Below, one piece after another: positions 9,223-18,537 of a stretch of DNA of 64,000 nt; positions within the stretch are counted from its first letter, which is position 1; each line of letters starts with the position of its first letter. This DNA is from Sphaerisporangium album (GTDB taxonomy: Bacteria > Actinomycetota > Actinomycetes > Streptosporangiales > Streptosporangiaceae). Under the pieces are notes generated by a model. That model worked only from the letters and a program-made list of their open reading frames with translations. It did not search any database and was not told where the DNA came from. The stretch spans positions 124,001 through 188,000 of the forward strand of contig NZ_QOIL01000017.1 of the NCBI RefSeq assembly GCF_003323745.1, in the 5' to 3' direction. Both the position numbers and the translations under genes were made by a program.

Positions 9223-11067
9223 TCAGCGGCCCTCCGGGTCCCCGGCCGGCCGGACCTCCACATAGGAGACGGCGGGCATCGGGAGGTCGAAGACGGCCGT
9301 CAGCGTGCCGTCCACGGCCGGGGTCGTCGTGGGCGGGTGCAGTTCCTCCAGGACGTCGCGGCCGCGCAGCTCGGCCCACTGGTCCGGCGACGGCCAGTCG
9401 CCGCCGCCCATGGACTCCCACACGTGCCGGATGTCGGACCGTCCCCGCTCGATCCGGTGGTGGGTGACGACGTACGGCCCGTCCGCCAGGCCCTCCAGGG
9501 TCAGGGTGACCCGGCGGCGGAGGATCGCGGCGCCGTCCGCCTGGGCCTGGTGGAGGGTGCCGTTCCACACCAGCACCCCGGCCCGGCCGTCGTCGTGGCG
9601 GGCGGCCCACGCCTCCACTCCGGCGACGTCGCCCGCGAGGTCGGATCGCAGCTCGTGCTCGCCCAGCCGCTCGGCGAGCGACAGCGCGTGGTAGCGGGGT
9701 TTGCGCAGGTTGCCGACCGTGAGCAGGCCGAAGCCGCCGTGGAACAGGCGCGGCGGCCGTCCGAGCTCCTCGAAGTGGTCGGAGGCGACCCAGTGGGACA
9801 GCGCCTCGATCCGCCCCGCCGCCGACCTCATGCCGTGCAGAAGGAACGCTGCGCCGAAGGGGCCGTCGCCGACGCCGTGGAAGTGGGTCGGCGTCGGCCC
9901 CCACTCGGTCCACCAGATCGGCGTGCCCGCCCTGCCGTGCCGGGCCAGCACGGGCCGCCAGTCCAGCGGCGCGTTGCCGTAGGTGTGGGTGGAGACGAAG
10001 TCCAGGGCCGCGCCCGACGCCGTGGTGTGGACGATCAGCTCCTCGACCCAGCCGTTGGCGGCGCTGCCCGGCCCGCCGACCCGCAGGCCGGGGTGCACGC
10101 TCTTGACCGCCGCCGCCGTCACGTCGTACAGCCGCAGGTACTCCTGCGGGGTGCCGCTCCAGAACACCTCCAGGTTGGCCTCGTTCCACACCTCGAAGGA
10201 CCACTCCTCCACCAGCTCCTCCAGCCCGTACCGCTCGGCCAGGTGCTCGGTCAGCGCGCGGACCAGCGCGGCCCAGCGGTCGTAGTCCTTCGGGGGCGAG
10301 ATGATCGCCTGGTAGCCGAACACGGTCTTGGACGGGTCGGCGGCCAGGTCGCGGGGCATGTAGCCCAGCTCGACGACCGGGCGCAGGCCGATGTCCCTCA
10401 GCGTGTCGTACACCCGGTCCACGCCGGTGAAGTCGTGCACGGGCACGCCGTCCACCTCGCGGTAGACCCCGAGGTCGTCGCCGAGGATCGCGTGCGCGCG
10501 CACCGCGCGGACGCCGAGCTCGTCGTGGACGGCGCGCAGCGCCTCGGTCAGCTCGGGGCCGATGGGACGCCCGCCGGTCTCGTCCTGGCTGAGCAGGTGG
10601 GACAGGTGCTCGGACCCGATCATCGGCCGCCAGGGGCGGGGCAGCGGGCGGGTGACCCGGCCGGTGTCCACCCGGACGGTCACGGCGCGGTCGCCGTCCT
10701 GGTGGGCGGCCGCCGCCACGGGCGCGCAGAACTCGCCCACCGTCTCCATCGTGCCGAGGGCGGCGACGACGTAGTGGACGGTCCGCCCGGGTGTGACATC
10801 GGTGTCGACGTACCGGGTGGCCGGGACGGCGGGCACGTCCACGTCCGGCTGCTTGGTGGTGACGAACGGCCCCTCGGCGCTCGCCGCCCGGTGGACCAGG
10901 TAGCCGATGGCCCCGTCCACGGGCTCCCACTCCAGCGTGACGTGCCCGGCGCCGGCGCTCGCGCGCAGCCCGGACGGCGCGGCGGGGGCGACTCCCGCGG
11001 GGACGCCCGTCTCGCCCGAGGTGCGATAGATGCGTTCCCGCCAGTCCCTGAGCGCGGACTCCGTCAT
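9223..11067 (-). CDS. GH39-family glycosidase (beta-xylosidase-like) with N-terminal FnIII domain
   Basis: A 614-aa probable intracellular retaining glycosidase; GH39 enzymes typically cleave beta-xylosides. A fibronectin type III domain spans about 31-115 (VTLEWEPVDGAIGYLVHR). The catalytic (beta/alpha)8 barrel covers about 135-500, with the acid/base Glu296 in EVWNEAN and the nucleophile Glu388 in WWTEWG. A beta-sandwich tail follows. There is no signal peptide, so the substrate is probably an imported oligosaccharide. It is the last gene of the minus-strand LacI-regulated sugar operon. GGGGAG lies upstream of the ATG. Substrate identity beyond GH39 is inferred. Confidence 0.85.
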   Translation of the reverse strand: MTESALRDWRERIYRTSGETGVPAGVAPAAPSGLRASAGAGHVTLEWEPVDGAIGYLVHRAASAEGPFVTTKQPDVDVPAVPATRYVDTDVTPGRTVHYVVAALGTMETVGEFCAPVAAAAHQDGDRAVTVRVDTGRVTRPLPRPWRPMIGSEHLSHLLSQDETGGRPIGPELTEALRAVHDELGVRAVRAHAILGDDLGVYREVDGVPVHDFTGVDRVYDTLRDIGLRPVVELGYMPRDLAADPSKTVFGYQAIISPPKDYDRWAALVRALTEHLAERYGLEELVEEWSFEVWNEANLEVFWSGTPQEYLRLYDVTAAAVKSVHPGLRVGGPGSAANGWVEELIVHTTASGAALDFVSTHTYGNAPLDWRPVLARHGRAGTPIWWTEWGPTPTHFHGVGDGPFGAAFLLHGMRSAAGRIEALSHWVASDHFEELGRPPRLFHGGFGLLTVGNLRKPRYHALSLAERLGEHELRSDLAGDVAGVEAWAARHDDGRAGVLVWNGTLHQAQADGAAILRRRVTLTLEGLADGPYVVTHHRIERGRSDIRHVWESMGGGDWPSPDQWAELRGRDVLEELHPPTTTPAVDGTLTAVFDLPMPAVSYVEVRPAGDPEGR

Positions 11068-11107
11068 AAGTGATCTTCTCCCCGATCGGTGTGGTGTCTC
11101 GTCGTGG

Positions 11108-11146
11108 CGCCGCCGCCGCGGGCGGGCACGGCCCGCGGCGGCGGCG
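11108..11146 (-). terminator. Intra-operon stem-loop before GH39
   Basis: A perfect 16-bp GC stem (11108-11123 with 11131-11146) with a 7-nt loop lies in the ~100-bp gap between two same-strand glycosidase genes. It could be a partial terminator or an mRNA-stabilising hairpin that sets the level of the GH39 message relative to the upstream transport genes. Confidence 0.5.
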
Positions 11147-11166
11147 GATCAGCGGGGGCGGCGGCC

Positions 11167-12735
11167 TCAGCGCAGCCGCGCGTCCCATTCCTCCAGGCCG
11201 AGCACGGGCTTCAGCAGCCGCTCCGCCCCGCCGGGCACGTAGTAGCGGCGCAGGGCGTCCCTGGCGAGGGCGTTGCCGAGGGCGCCCATCACCATCCCCT
11301 GGTCCAGGGCCAGGTACTCCTTGGCGACCTTGCCGCTGCGCACGGCGACGGCGTCGTAGAAGCCGCCCGGCCCGTAGGCGTCGAAGCCGGCGCGCAGCCT
11401 GGCCAGGTTGTCCAGCGCCTTGTCGCCCGCGTAGCGCAGGGCCAGGAAGGACGCGTGCGGCGTCACCACCCCGTCGCCGTAGGCGGCCGGCTCGGGCTTG
11501 GCGGGCCGGCAGTCGCCGAAGCCGGGGTCGACGGAGGTGCGCTCCTGGTCGGAGGTGTAGCCGTCGGTGTCCATGCCGAGGCCGTCCACGCCGTACTCGC
11601 GGTAGCCGCCGGCCGGGTTGTCGGACGGCGAGAAGCCCCAGTAGCCGTACTTCGCCTCGTTCAGGCCGTGCTCGATCTGCGCGGCGACGTGGACGGGGTG
11701 GTTACGGCCCCAGCTCCTGGCCGCCCACGTCTCCTCGGGGACGACCAGGTCCGCCATCAGCGCCTCGAACATGCTGCCGCCCCAGGTCGGCACGAACCGC
11801 ATGCCGCGGTAGCCGTAGGTGCCCTCGAAGACGTCGACGCCCTGGTAGGTCTTCCAGCTCCCCTGCGGCTTCTGGTCGGCCCAGCCCCAGTCACAGGTGT
11901 CGGGGAAGGTGCGCCACAGGCCGAAGTAGTGCTCGGCCGGCACCTGGCCGAGGGCGATCGCGACATAGGTGACCATGCGGGTCTCCGACATCGCGCCGTA
12001 GCGGTGGCAGGTGGAGTACACGGTCGTGCCGGTGTGGGCGTAGTCGCTCTCCTGCGAGCAGCCTTCGGGCTTCTCCGTCCAGTACCCGCCGGTCATCAGG
12101 CCGGTCCCCACGTCGGCGCGGCCGGCCGGGTCGTAGAAGGCGGTGAAGTCCATGCGCGAGAGCAGGGCCCGCGCGGTCCTGGCCTGCTCGGGGACGGCGT
12201 TGGCGGTCATGGTCAGCGCGGTGGCGAGCCAGGCGTTGTCGACGCTGGACACGAACGGGCGCACCGGGTCGCCGGTGTCGGGCCAGGTGCGGACGATCCG
12301 CAGGGTCGCCGGGTCGTACCAGTTGTAGTACAGGCCGGTCGCGGTGTCGTGCTCCAGACGGCCGAGCGCCGCGAGCACCTTGGCGACGCGCGCGGTGGCC
12401 TCGCGGTGGCCGACCAGGCCGATGTCCCGGGCGGCGAGGGTGCTCCATATATAGGTGGCCAGGTTGGTCGGGGAGGTCACCTTGGCCCGGACCTTCAGGT
12501 CGCCGGACACCTTGTCCGACGGCAGCCCGGTGCCGGGGTCGACCATGGCGGTCATGGAGCGCCAGGTGTCGGCGGCGTAGCGCCGCAGCACCGCGGTACG
12601 GGCGGCCGGGGTGAGCGGGCCGGGCACGGCGGCGGACGGCGAGGAGTCCGGGCCCGGGGGCGCGGCGGCTCCGGCGGCCGGGATCCCGGCCGTCAGGCCG
12701 AGTACGAGCGTGCAGGCGGCGATGGTCTTGCGCAT
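11167..12735 (-). CDS. Secreted glycosidase-like protein (glycoamylase-like/DUF3131-type alpha-barrel)
   Basis: A 522-aa exported protein with a clear Sec signal peptide (MRKTIAACTLVLGL, cleavage near AGAAAP). The mature part has the aromatic helical-barrel signature of glycoamylase-like (PF10091) and DUF3131 proteins: TSPTNLATYIWST, SSVDNAWLATAL, WGGSMFEALMADL, YWGFSPSDNPAGGY and a final helical RAGFDAYG-FYDAV segment. Members of this fold act on beta-glucans or related oligosaccharides. I cannot name the substrate. The ATG at 12735 has GAGG five bases upstream; an in-frame GTG at 12741 is the alternative. It sits between the permease genes and GH39, so it probably releases the oligosaccharide that the ABC transporter imports. 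Confidence 0.8.
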   Translation of the reverse strand: MRKTIAACTLVLGLTAGIPAAGAAAPPGPDSSPSAAVPGPLTPAARTAVLRRYAADTWRSMTAMVDPGTGLPSDKVSGDLKVRAKVTSPTNLATYIWSTLAARDIGLVGHREATARVAKVLAALGRLEHDTATGLYYNWYDPATLRIVRTWPDTGDPVRPFVSSVDNAWLATALTMTANAVPEQARTARALLSRMDFTAFYDPAGRADVGTGLMTGGYWTEKPEGCSQESDYAHTGTTVYSTCHRYGAMSETRMVTYVAIALGQVPAEHYFGLWRTFPDTCDWGWADQKPQGSWKTYQGVDVFEGTYGYRGMRFVPTWGGSMFEALMADLVVPEETWAARSWGRNHPVHVAAQIEHGLNEAKYGYWGFSPSDNPAGGYREYGVDGLGMDTDGYTSDQERTSVDPGFGDCRPAKPEPAAYGDGVVTPHASFLALRYAGDKALDNLARLRAGFDAYGPGGFYDAVAVRSGKVAKEYLALDQGMVMGALGNALARDALRRYYVPGGAERLLKPVLGLEEWDARLR

Positions 12736-12834
12736 GGACACCTCGGGTTGCTCGGATGCGGGGAGTGCGATCGGACAGTCCGGGCGCTCACGAGAGCTCG
12801 GGCGGCCGGAACGGTTCGGGCGCGGCGGGGCGGG

Positions 12835-13704
12835 TCACTTGAGGCCGGCCGTCGCCACGCCCTGGACGAAGTAGCGCTGGAGGAAGACGAACAGCAGCAG
12901 AACGGGGGTGATGACGACGATGACCCCGGCCAGCAGCAGCCCGTAGTGGACGGTCTCCCTGCCCGACAGGCTCGCCAGCGCGACCGGCAGGGTGTACATC
13001 TCCTTGCGCTGGGCCACCACGGCGGGCCAGACGAAGGCGTTCCACGAGCCCATGAACGTGATCAGGCCGAGCGTGGCCAGCACCGGCTTGCACAGCGGCA
13101 GCACGATGCGGAAGAAGATGCGGAACTCCCCCGAGCCGTCCACCCGCGCCGCGTGCACCAGCTCGTCGGGGATGTCCGCCATGAACTGGCGCATCAGGAA
13201 CACCCCGAGGGGGGTCACCAGACCGGGAAGGACGATGCCCGCGTAGGTGTCGGCCAGGCCCAGGCTCGCGACCGTGACGAACTGCGGGATCAGCAGCACG
13301 ATCGCCGGCACCATCATCTGCAGCAGGACCAGCCCGAACACGGCCCGGCCCGCGGCGAAGGGCAGCTTGGTGAGGGCGTAGGCGACCATCGAGCAGAACA
13401 GCAGGTTGGACGCCACCACGATCACGGCGACGACGGCGCTGTTGAGCGTGACGGTGACGACGTCCATCCGCTCGAACAGGGCGGCGTAGTTGCCGGTGAT
13501 CCAGCGCAGCGGCAGGAACGTCGGCGGCTCCTGGCGGATCTCGGCGTCGCTCTTGAACGAGCCGAGCAGCGTCCACACGAAGGGCCCGGCCACGAAGACC
13601 AGCCCGATCGCCAGCGCCGCGTACAGCCCCGCGGCGCGCAACCTCCCGGCGTTCCTCACGGTCGCGCTCCTCTCGTCTCGCCGTGTGCGTTTCGTGGTGG
13701 CCAT
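12835..13704 (-). CDS. Sugar ABC transporter permease, MalG type
   Basis: A 289-aa inner-membrane permease of the CUT1 carbohydrate family with six predicted membrane segments. The EAA loop that contacts the ATPase is visible (HAARVDGSGEFRIFFRIVLP). The start is the ATG at 13704 with GGGAA upstream; the frame stays open further upstream, but no membrane topology supports that. It lies 11 bp after the partner permease. No ATPase gene is present in the operon, so the transporter probably shares an MsiK-like ATPase encoded elsewhere, as is common in actinomycetes. Confidence 0.9.
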   Translation of the reverse strand: MATTKRTRRDERSATVRNAGRLRAAGLYAALAIGLVFVAGPFVWTLLGSFKSDAEIRQEPPTFLPLRWITGNYAALFERMDVVTVTLNSAVVAVIVVASNLLFCSMVAYALTKLPFAAGRAVFGLVLLQMMVPAIVLLIPQFVTVASLGLADTYAGIVLPGLVTPLGVFLMRQFMADIPDELVHAARVDGSGEFRIFFRIVLPLCKPVLATLGLITFMGSWNAFVWPAVVAQRKEMYTLPVALASLSGRETVHYGLLLAGVIVVITPVLLLFVFLQRYFVQGVATAGLK

Positions 13705-13715
13705 GTCGTTCCCGG

Positions 13716-14711
13716 TCAGGTGCGGGGCCGCAGCCAGCGGAACTGGGCGGCCGAGAACGCGGCGATGACGGTGAACAGGATGGTCGCCGCCGCCGCTCCG
13801 TAGCCGTAGTCCCCCGAGCCGAACTTGTTGTAGATCGCCAGCGAGGCCGACAGCGTGGAGTTCAGCGGGCCGCCCTTGGTCATCACCAGCGGCTCCTCCA
13901 GGAACTGGGTGAACCCGGCCGCGCTGTAGACGCCGCAGAACAGCAGGGCGGGCCGCAGCATCGGCACCGTGATGCTCCGGAACCGCGCCCACGCGCCCGC
14001 GCCGTCCACGTCCGCCGCCTCGTACAGCTCCCGGGGCACGCTCTGCAACGCGGCCAGGAACACCACCATGTCGAAGCCGAAGTTGCGCCACGCGGTCATC
14101 ACGACCAGCGACCCGAGCGCGGTGCGCTCGTCCAGCAGCCAGGCCGGGCCGTCGACGCCCACCGCCCTGAGCAGGTCGTTGACCAGCCCGGCCTGCGGGT
14201 CGAGCAGCAGCCGCCAGGCCACCGCGATGCCGATGATGCTGGTGACGTACGGCAGGTAATAGCCGAGGCGGAAGAACGTGCGCAGCCGGGTGATGCCCGA
14301 GTTGAGCAGCATCGCCGCCAGCAGTCCGAGCGCGATCGTCAGCGGCGTGGTCGCGACGACGAAGAACAGCGTGTTGGCCGCGGCGCGGCGCATGACCTCG
14401 TCCTGGAACAGGCGCTGGAAGTTGTCCAGGCCGACGAAGTTCACCGCGAACGGGTTACGCGCGTCGGTGCTGCGCATGTCGGTGAACCCCATGACGAGCC
14501 CGGCCAGCAGCGGCAGCGCGTACATCAGCCCGAACACCAGCAGGAACGGCGCCGAGAACAGCCACGCCGTGCCCGCCCGGCGCGGCGGGTTGAGCCGCTG
14601 CCCCGCCGGGGCGCGGCCGGCCCGGACGGGGGCGCGCGTGCCCTCCGCCGTGCTCCTTCCTGTGCCCTCGGCCGTGCCCGCGGCGGCCGGGCCAGAGGCG
14701 AGGCCGGACAT
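13716..14711 (-). CDS. Sugar ABC transporter permease, MalF/UgpA type
   Basis: A 331-aa CUT1 permease with a Pro/Arg-rich cytoplasmic N-terminus of about 45 residues followed by six membrane segments and an EAA loop (YEAADVDGAGAWARFRSI). The ATG at 14711 overlaps the TGA of the binding-protein gene (TGATG), a translational coupling arrangement; a GTG at 14714 is immediately upstream. It forms the importer channel with the MalG-type partner. Confidence 0.9.
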   Translation of the reverse strand: MSGLASGPAAAGTAEGTGRSTAEGTRAPVRAGRAPAGQRLNPPRRAGTAWLFSAPFLLVFGLMYALPLLAGLVMGFTDMRSTDARNPFAVNFVGLDNFQRLFQDEVMRRAAANTLFFVVATTPLTIALGLLAAMLLNSGITRLRTFFRLGYYLPYVTSIIGIAVAWRLLLDPQAGLVNDLLRAVGVDGPAWLLDERTALGSLVVMTAWRNFGFDMVVFLAALQSVPRELYEAADVDGAGAWARFRSITVPMLRPALLFCGVYSAAGFTQFLEEPLVMTKGGPLNSTLSASLAIYNKFGSGDYGYGAAAATILFTVIAAFSAAQFRWLRPRT

Positions 14712-15976
14712 CACAGGCCGGTGCCGACCGCGTCGGCCTGCGCCTGGATGGACTTCGCCGCCTCCTCGGGCGTCGACTTACCGAGCGCGACCTTCTCGAC
14801 CTCCTGGTCGATCACCTTGGCGATCTGGTCCCAGGTCGGGACGGGCGGCGGCGTCCTGGCGTCCTTGAGCTGCTCGCCGAAGACGGCGACCCGCTTGTCG
14901 GCCGTCAGCTCGGGCCGCTGCCACGCCGCCTGGACGCTCGGCAGGTCCCTGACGGTGGTGTACCAGCTCGCCTGGGTCTCCGGGTCGCTGAGCCACTGGA
15001 CGAACTTCCAGGCGGCGTCCCGGTTCCTGGAGTCCTTGAACACCACCAGGTCGCTGCCGCCGACGAAGCTGGTGCCGCCCGCGCTGCCCTTGGGGTAGGG
15101 GGCGACGTCGAACTTGCCGGCGAAGCCGGGGCCGCCGTCCTTCTCCATGCCGGCGATCATCCACGGGCCGGAGAAGTACGCGGCGACGTCGCCCTTGAAG
15201 AAGCTCGCGGGGAAGGACGCCGGGTCCACCTTGTTGGAGGCCAGCCCCTCCTCGAAGTACGACCGCTGCCAGGCCAGGGCCTTGACCGTCTCGGGGGTGT
15301 CGAACGTCCACTTGCCGTCGGGGCCGGTGATGGAGCCGCCCTGCTGCCAGATGAGGGGCAGGATCTCCTGCCAGGAGCCGGTCGTGTAGTTGAGGTTCAT
15401 GCCCTGGGCGGCGCCGGCCTTCTTCAGGCCCTTCACGAAGCTCTTGGTCTCGTCCCAGGTGGCGGGCGGGGTGAGGCCCGCCTTGGCGGCGATGTCCTTG
15501 CGGTAGTACAGGACGCGGGTCTCGACGTACCAGGGGACGCCGTAGGCGGTGCCGTCGACCATCACGGTGTCCCAGGCGCTGGGGAAGAACGCGGCCTTGT
15601 CGATGAGGTTGCCCGGGGTCGGGTCCACCGCGCCGGTCTTGGCCAGCTCGCCCATCCAGGTCGAGCCGATCATGCTGACGTCCGGGGTGGAGCGGCCGGC
15701 GATCGAGGCGGTGATCTTGTCATGCGCGACGTCCCAGCCGACGGGCGTGACCGTGACCTTGATGCCCGGGTTGGCCGCCTCGAACTTCTTGACGAAGGAG
15801 GCGAGCGCCTCGCCCTCCGATCCCATGGCCCAGACCGCGAGGGTTCCGGTCGCCTTGGCGGAGGTGTCGACGTCCTTGGGCTTCTCGGCGGCACCGTCCG
15901 AGGCGCGGCCGCAGGCGGTGAGAAGGAGCAGGCCCGCGGTGAGCAGGGCGAGCGAACCGGTGGTGTACGTCTTCAA
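14711..15976 (-). CDS. Extracellular sugar-binding lipoprotein of the ABC importer
   Basis: A 421-aa family 1 solute-binding protein. It has a lipoprotein signal peptide with lipobox LLTAC, so Cys22 would be lipidated and the protein held on the outer face of the membrane. The body shows the usual two-lobed pattern (GTLAVWAMGSEGEALASFVKKFE; YGVPWYVETRVLYYRKD; FVGGSDLVVFKDS). The start codon is TTG, separated by one base from the lacI stop, with AGGAGG 8 nt upstream. This makes it tightly coupled to the regulator gene. The sugar is unknown; the neighbouring GH39 and glycoamylase-like enzymes suggest a plant or fungal oligosaccharide. Confidence 0.9.
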   Translation of the reverse strand: MKTYTTGSLALLTAGLLLLTACGRASDGAAEKPKDVDTSAKATGTLAVWAMGSEGEALASFVKKFEAANPGIKVTVTPVGWDVAHDKITASIAGRSTPDVSMIGSTWMGELAKTGAVDPTPGNLIDKAAFFPSAWDTVMVDGTAYGVPWYVETRVLYYRKDIAAKAGLTPPATWDETKSFVKGLKKAGAAQGMNLNYTTGSWQEILPLIWQQGGSITGPDGKWTFDTPETVKALAWQRSYFEEGLASNKVDPASFPASFFKGDVAAYFSGPWMIAGMEKDGGPGFAGKFDVAPYPKGSAGGTSFVGGSDLVVFKDSRNRDAAWKFVQWLSDPETQASWYTTVRDLPSVQAAWQRPELTADKRVAVFGEQLKDARTPPPVPTWDQIAKVIDQEVEKVALGKSTPEEAAKSIQAQADAVGTGL

Positions 15977-15977
15977 C

Positions 15978-17000
15978 TCAGCGACCTCCTGGAGGGTGGT
16001 GCCCGCAGCTACTGCGGATGATCAGCTCGGTCTGGAGGACGCGGTGGCCGTCCTCCGGCCCCGCCCCGGCGATCAGCGCGTCCAGGGCGCGGGCGGCGCG
16101 GGCGCCGAGCTCCCGCATCGGCTGGCGCACGGTGGTGAGCGCGGGCCGGGCGTGGCGGGCGGCCATGATGTCGTCCCAGCCGGTGACGGCCACGTCGTCC
16201 GGCACCGACAGGCCGAGCTGCTCGGCCGCCAGGATCGCGCCGAGGGCGACCTCGTCGTCGGAGCAGATGACCGCCTCCGGCCCGCCCGGGGCTCCGAGCA
16301 GCCGGAGCGCGGCCTCGTGGCCGCTCTCCACGGTGTACTCGGCCGTCAGGACGGGGGTGACGGCGTCGCCGAGGACCTCGCGCACGCCCTGCCACCGCAG
16401 GTCGACGTCGTCGCCCGTGGCGTACGGGGCGCCGAGGAAGGCGAAGCGCCGGTAGCCGTGCCCGAGCAGGTGGGTGGCCAGGGCCTTCGCCGAGGCGGCG
16501 TTCTCGCTGCGCAGGGTGACGGCCCCCGGCCTTTCCGCGTGGGAGATGAGCACCAGCGGCAACCCCGAGGCGGCCAGCTCGTCGATCACGTCGTCCGGCA
16601 CGGTGCTGCCGAAGACCACCAGCCCGTCCACGCGCCCGGCGAGCTCGCGCACCAGGTCGCGGATCGCGTCGCGTCCCTTGGTCGAGAGGATGATCACCGA
16701 GCGGCCGAGTTCGGAGGCGACCTCCTCGTACCCGATGAGCACCTCGGTGAAGTACGGCCCGGAGAGGTTGGGGAAGACGATGCCGTTGGCCGCGTGCCTG
16801 CCCTCGGCGAGGCTCACCCCGGCCCGGCTCGGCATGAACCGCAGCTCCTCGACGGCCCGCAGGACCTTCTCCCGGGTCGGCCCCGCGACGGGACCGGTGC
16901 CGCGCAGGGCCCGCGACACCGTGGCGATCGACACCCCGGCGCGCCGCGCGACCTCGTAGATGGTCACGCCTCCGGCTCCGGAGACCTCCCGGCCGTCCAT
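15978..17000 (-). CDS. LacI-family transcriptional repressor
   Basis: A 340-aa regulator with an N-terminal LacI helix-turn-helix (VTIYEVARRAGVSIATVSRA) and hinge, then a periplasmic-binding-protein-like effector domain (GYRRFAFLGAP; VTGWDDIMAARHARPALTTV). The ATG at 17000 is chosen because AGGAGG lies 5 nt upstream; longer frames start upstream of that site. It is the first gene of the sugar operon and faces two inverted LacI-type operators at 17013-17068, so it probably represses itself and the operon until the transported sugar binds. Confidence 0.92.
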   Translation of the reverse strand: MDGREVSGAGGVTIYEVARRAGVSIATVSRALRGTGPVAGPTREKVLRAVEELRFMPSRAGVSLAEGRHAANGIVFPNLSGPYFTEVLIGYEEVASELGRSVIILSTKGRDAIRDLVRELAGRVDGLVVFGSTVPDDVIDELAASGLPLVLISHAERPGAVTLRSENAASAKALATHLLGHGYRRFAFLGAPYATGDDVDLRWQGVREVLGDAVTPVLTAEYTVESGHEAALRLLGAPGGPEAVICSDDEVALGAILAAEQLGLSVPDDVAVTGWDDIMAARHARPALTTVRQPMRELGARAARALDALIAGAGPEDGHRVLQTELIIRSSCGHHPPGGR

Positions 17001-17012
17001 GATCCTCCTGGA

Positions 17013-17026
17013 TGTAAGCGCTTCCA
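17013..17026. promoter_or_regulatory. LacI-type operator, proximal copy
   Basis: TGTAAGCGCTTCCA has the palindromic AAGCGCTT core typical of LacI/CcpA-like operators. It lies 13 bp upstream of the lacI start and would block transcription or initiation. It is the exact reverse complement of the copy at 17055-17068. Confidence 0.8.
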
Positions 17027-17054
17027 CTCACGAAGAGCGACGACCGCCCTCGGA

Positions 17055-17068
17055 TGGAAGCGCTTACA
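17055..17068. promoter_or_regulatory. LacI-type operator, distal copy
   Basis: TGGAAGCGCTTACA is the exact reverse complement of the proximal operator. The two cores are centred 42 bp apart, about four helical turns, so both face the same side of the DNA and could be bridged by one repressor tetramer or by cooperating dimers. Confidence 0.8.
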
Positions 17069-17683
17069 GTGCCCACGAGTATGCAACCGTGTGACGGCGA
17101 TGTAAAGAGATCCGCACTTTCCGGCCCAGCGGACGGGGAGCGCGGCAGTGGCCCCGTCCGATCGCCCCGGCCCTGACGCGCCGAGGCGGCCGGGCCGGCG
17201 CAGGCAGACGCGGGCGAGGACGGGTGCCCCGGGGGCAGGGGTCAGCGGGTGCGGGTAAGGGACTCGCCGTTGGAGGCGACGAGGGCGAAGTCCTGGCGGG
17301 CACGAAGAGCGCGGTGACGGGCACCCTGCCCAGCACCCTGCCCAGCACTGTGCCCAGCACTGTGCCCGGCCACGAGGACGGCACCAAGAGCCACGCTTCC
17401 TTGCACGCTCCGGAGACGCCGACCGGCACCAAGAGCTGGATCTCGTCCTGACCGGCTCACGACCCGGGTACTGAATCGCCCTCCGCGTCCGCGTGGTTCG
17501 CGTGAACGGCCGCATATTTTCGGCCCTCACGCTCGCCCGTCGTCCGGTCCTTCATTTCGTCCCTCAGGAGACTTCTCGGCGACCACAGGAATGCGATGAA
17601 AGATCATATCGAATTCACTGTGCAAGAGGGACGGCGTCCGTTTTATCAGGTTTGTCAATGTCGTGTCGGGTCAGGGGGGATTC
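17069..17683. other. Intergenic region between lacI operators and the PIG-L gene
   Basis: About 615 bp with no convincing gene. It contains the upstream promoter region of the sugar operon, three near-identical tandem 12-bp units (CCCAGCACyGTG-like) at 17329-17364, and a drop in GC at 17505-17650. That drop probably marks the PIG-L promoter. The short open frames across it lack ribosome binding sites and recognisable domains. Confidence 0.4.
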
Positions 17684-18400
17684 ATGAGTGAAAACCTTCA
17701 ACCTGTTCCCGATGACTGGAGTCGGGCGCTCGCCATTGTGGCGCATCCCGACGACATGGAGTTCGGCTGCGCCGGAGCGGTGGCGGCGTGGACCGCGGGC
17801 GGCAAGAGCGTCGGCTATCTCCTGCTCACCCGCGGTGAGGCGGGCATCGACGGGATGGCCCCGGCGGAGGCCGTCAAGGTCCGCGAGGAGGAGCAGCGGG
17901 CCAGCGCGGAGATCTGCGGCGTCGGCTCGGTGGAGTTCCTCGACTACGCCGACGGCGCCATCGAGCACTCGCCGCGGCTGCGGCGTGACCTCGCGGCGGC
18001 GATCCGGCGGCATCGGCCCGAACTGCTGATCACGTTCACCCACCACGACTTCACCTACACCGGCAAGTGGAACTCGCCGGACCACCGCAACACCGGCCGG
18101 GCCGCGCTGGACGCGGTCCTGGACGCGGGGAACCGCTGGATCTTCCCCGACCTCCAGGACAAGCCGTGGAACGGCGTGAAGTACGCCGCGATCGCGGGGT
18201 CCACCCGGCCGACGCACGCGGTCGACGTCGGCGGATCCCTGGACGTCGCGGTGGCCTCGGTCGAGGCGCACTCGGCCTACCTGGCGGGGCTCGGGCTGCC
18301 GCCCGGCGCGGCGCGCGGGCCGCTGGAGGCGTTCGTCACCAGCACGGGCGAGCGGTTCGGCGGCCGGCCGGCGGTCCCGTTCGAGCTGATCCGCTTCTGA
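17684..18400 (+). CDS. PIG-L/LmbE-family zinc deacetylase
   Basis: A 238-aa protein of the family that removes N-acyl groups from sugars (MshB, mycothiol S-conjugate amidase, teicoplanin-type deacetylases). The zinc motif AHPDD is at 20-24, and a second metal-binding region carries the SPDHRNTGR motif that supplies the distal His. The ATG at 17684 follows GGGGGA at a good distance. It is separated from the leinamycin-type cluster by a bidirectional terminator, so its place in the pathway is unproven. A mycothiol-conjugate amidase role in detoxifying a reactive sulfur product is only a possibility. Confidence 0.85.
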   Translation: MSENLQPVPDDWSRALAIVAHPDDMEFGCAGAVAAWTAGGKSVGYLLLTRGEAGIDGMAPAEAVKVREEEQRASAEICGVGSVEFLDYADGAIEHSPRLRRDLAAAIRRHRPELLITFTHHDFTYTGKWNSPDHRNTGRAALDAVLDAGNRWIFPDLQDKPWNGVKYAAIAGSTRPTHAVDVGGSLDVAVASVEAHSAYLAGLGLPPGAARGPLEAFVTSTGERFGGRPAVPFELIRF

Positions 18401-18491
18401 GCCGCCGCGAGATCGGCTCTGGAGAACGGCTCGACATGCCGGCACCCCCGTCACGACCCCGCCCGACGAACCCGACGAGACCCGATGAAAA

Positions 18492-18523
18492 GAGCGCCCC
18501 GGAGGTCATCCTCCGGGGCGCTC
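18492..18523. terminator. Bidirectional terminator
   Basis: A perfect 14-bp stem (18492-18505 with 18510-18523) with a TCAT loop lies between the convergent PIG-L and Crp/Fnr genes. It probably marks the left boundary of the biosynthetic cluster. Confidence 0.85.
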
Positions 18524-18537
18524 CGTCGCTCGGCGCC

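Noticed and set aside
17224-17451. Small ORF on either strand between the LacI operators and PIG-L
   Set aside because: Repetitive composition, no ribosome binding site and no recognisable domain. The frames exist on both strands because of the 12-bp repeat.
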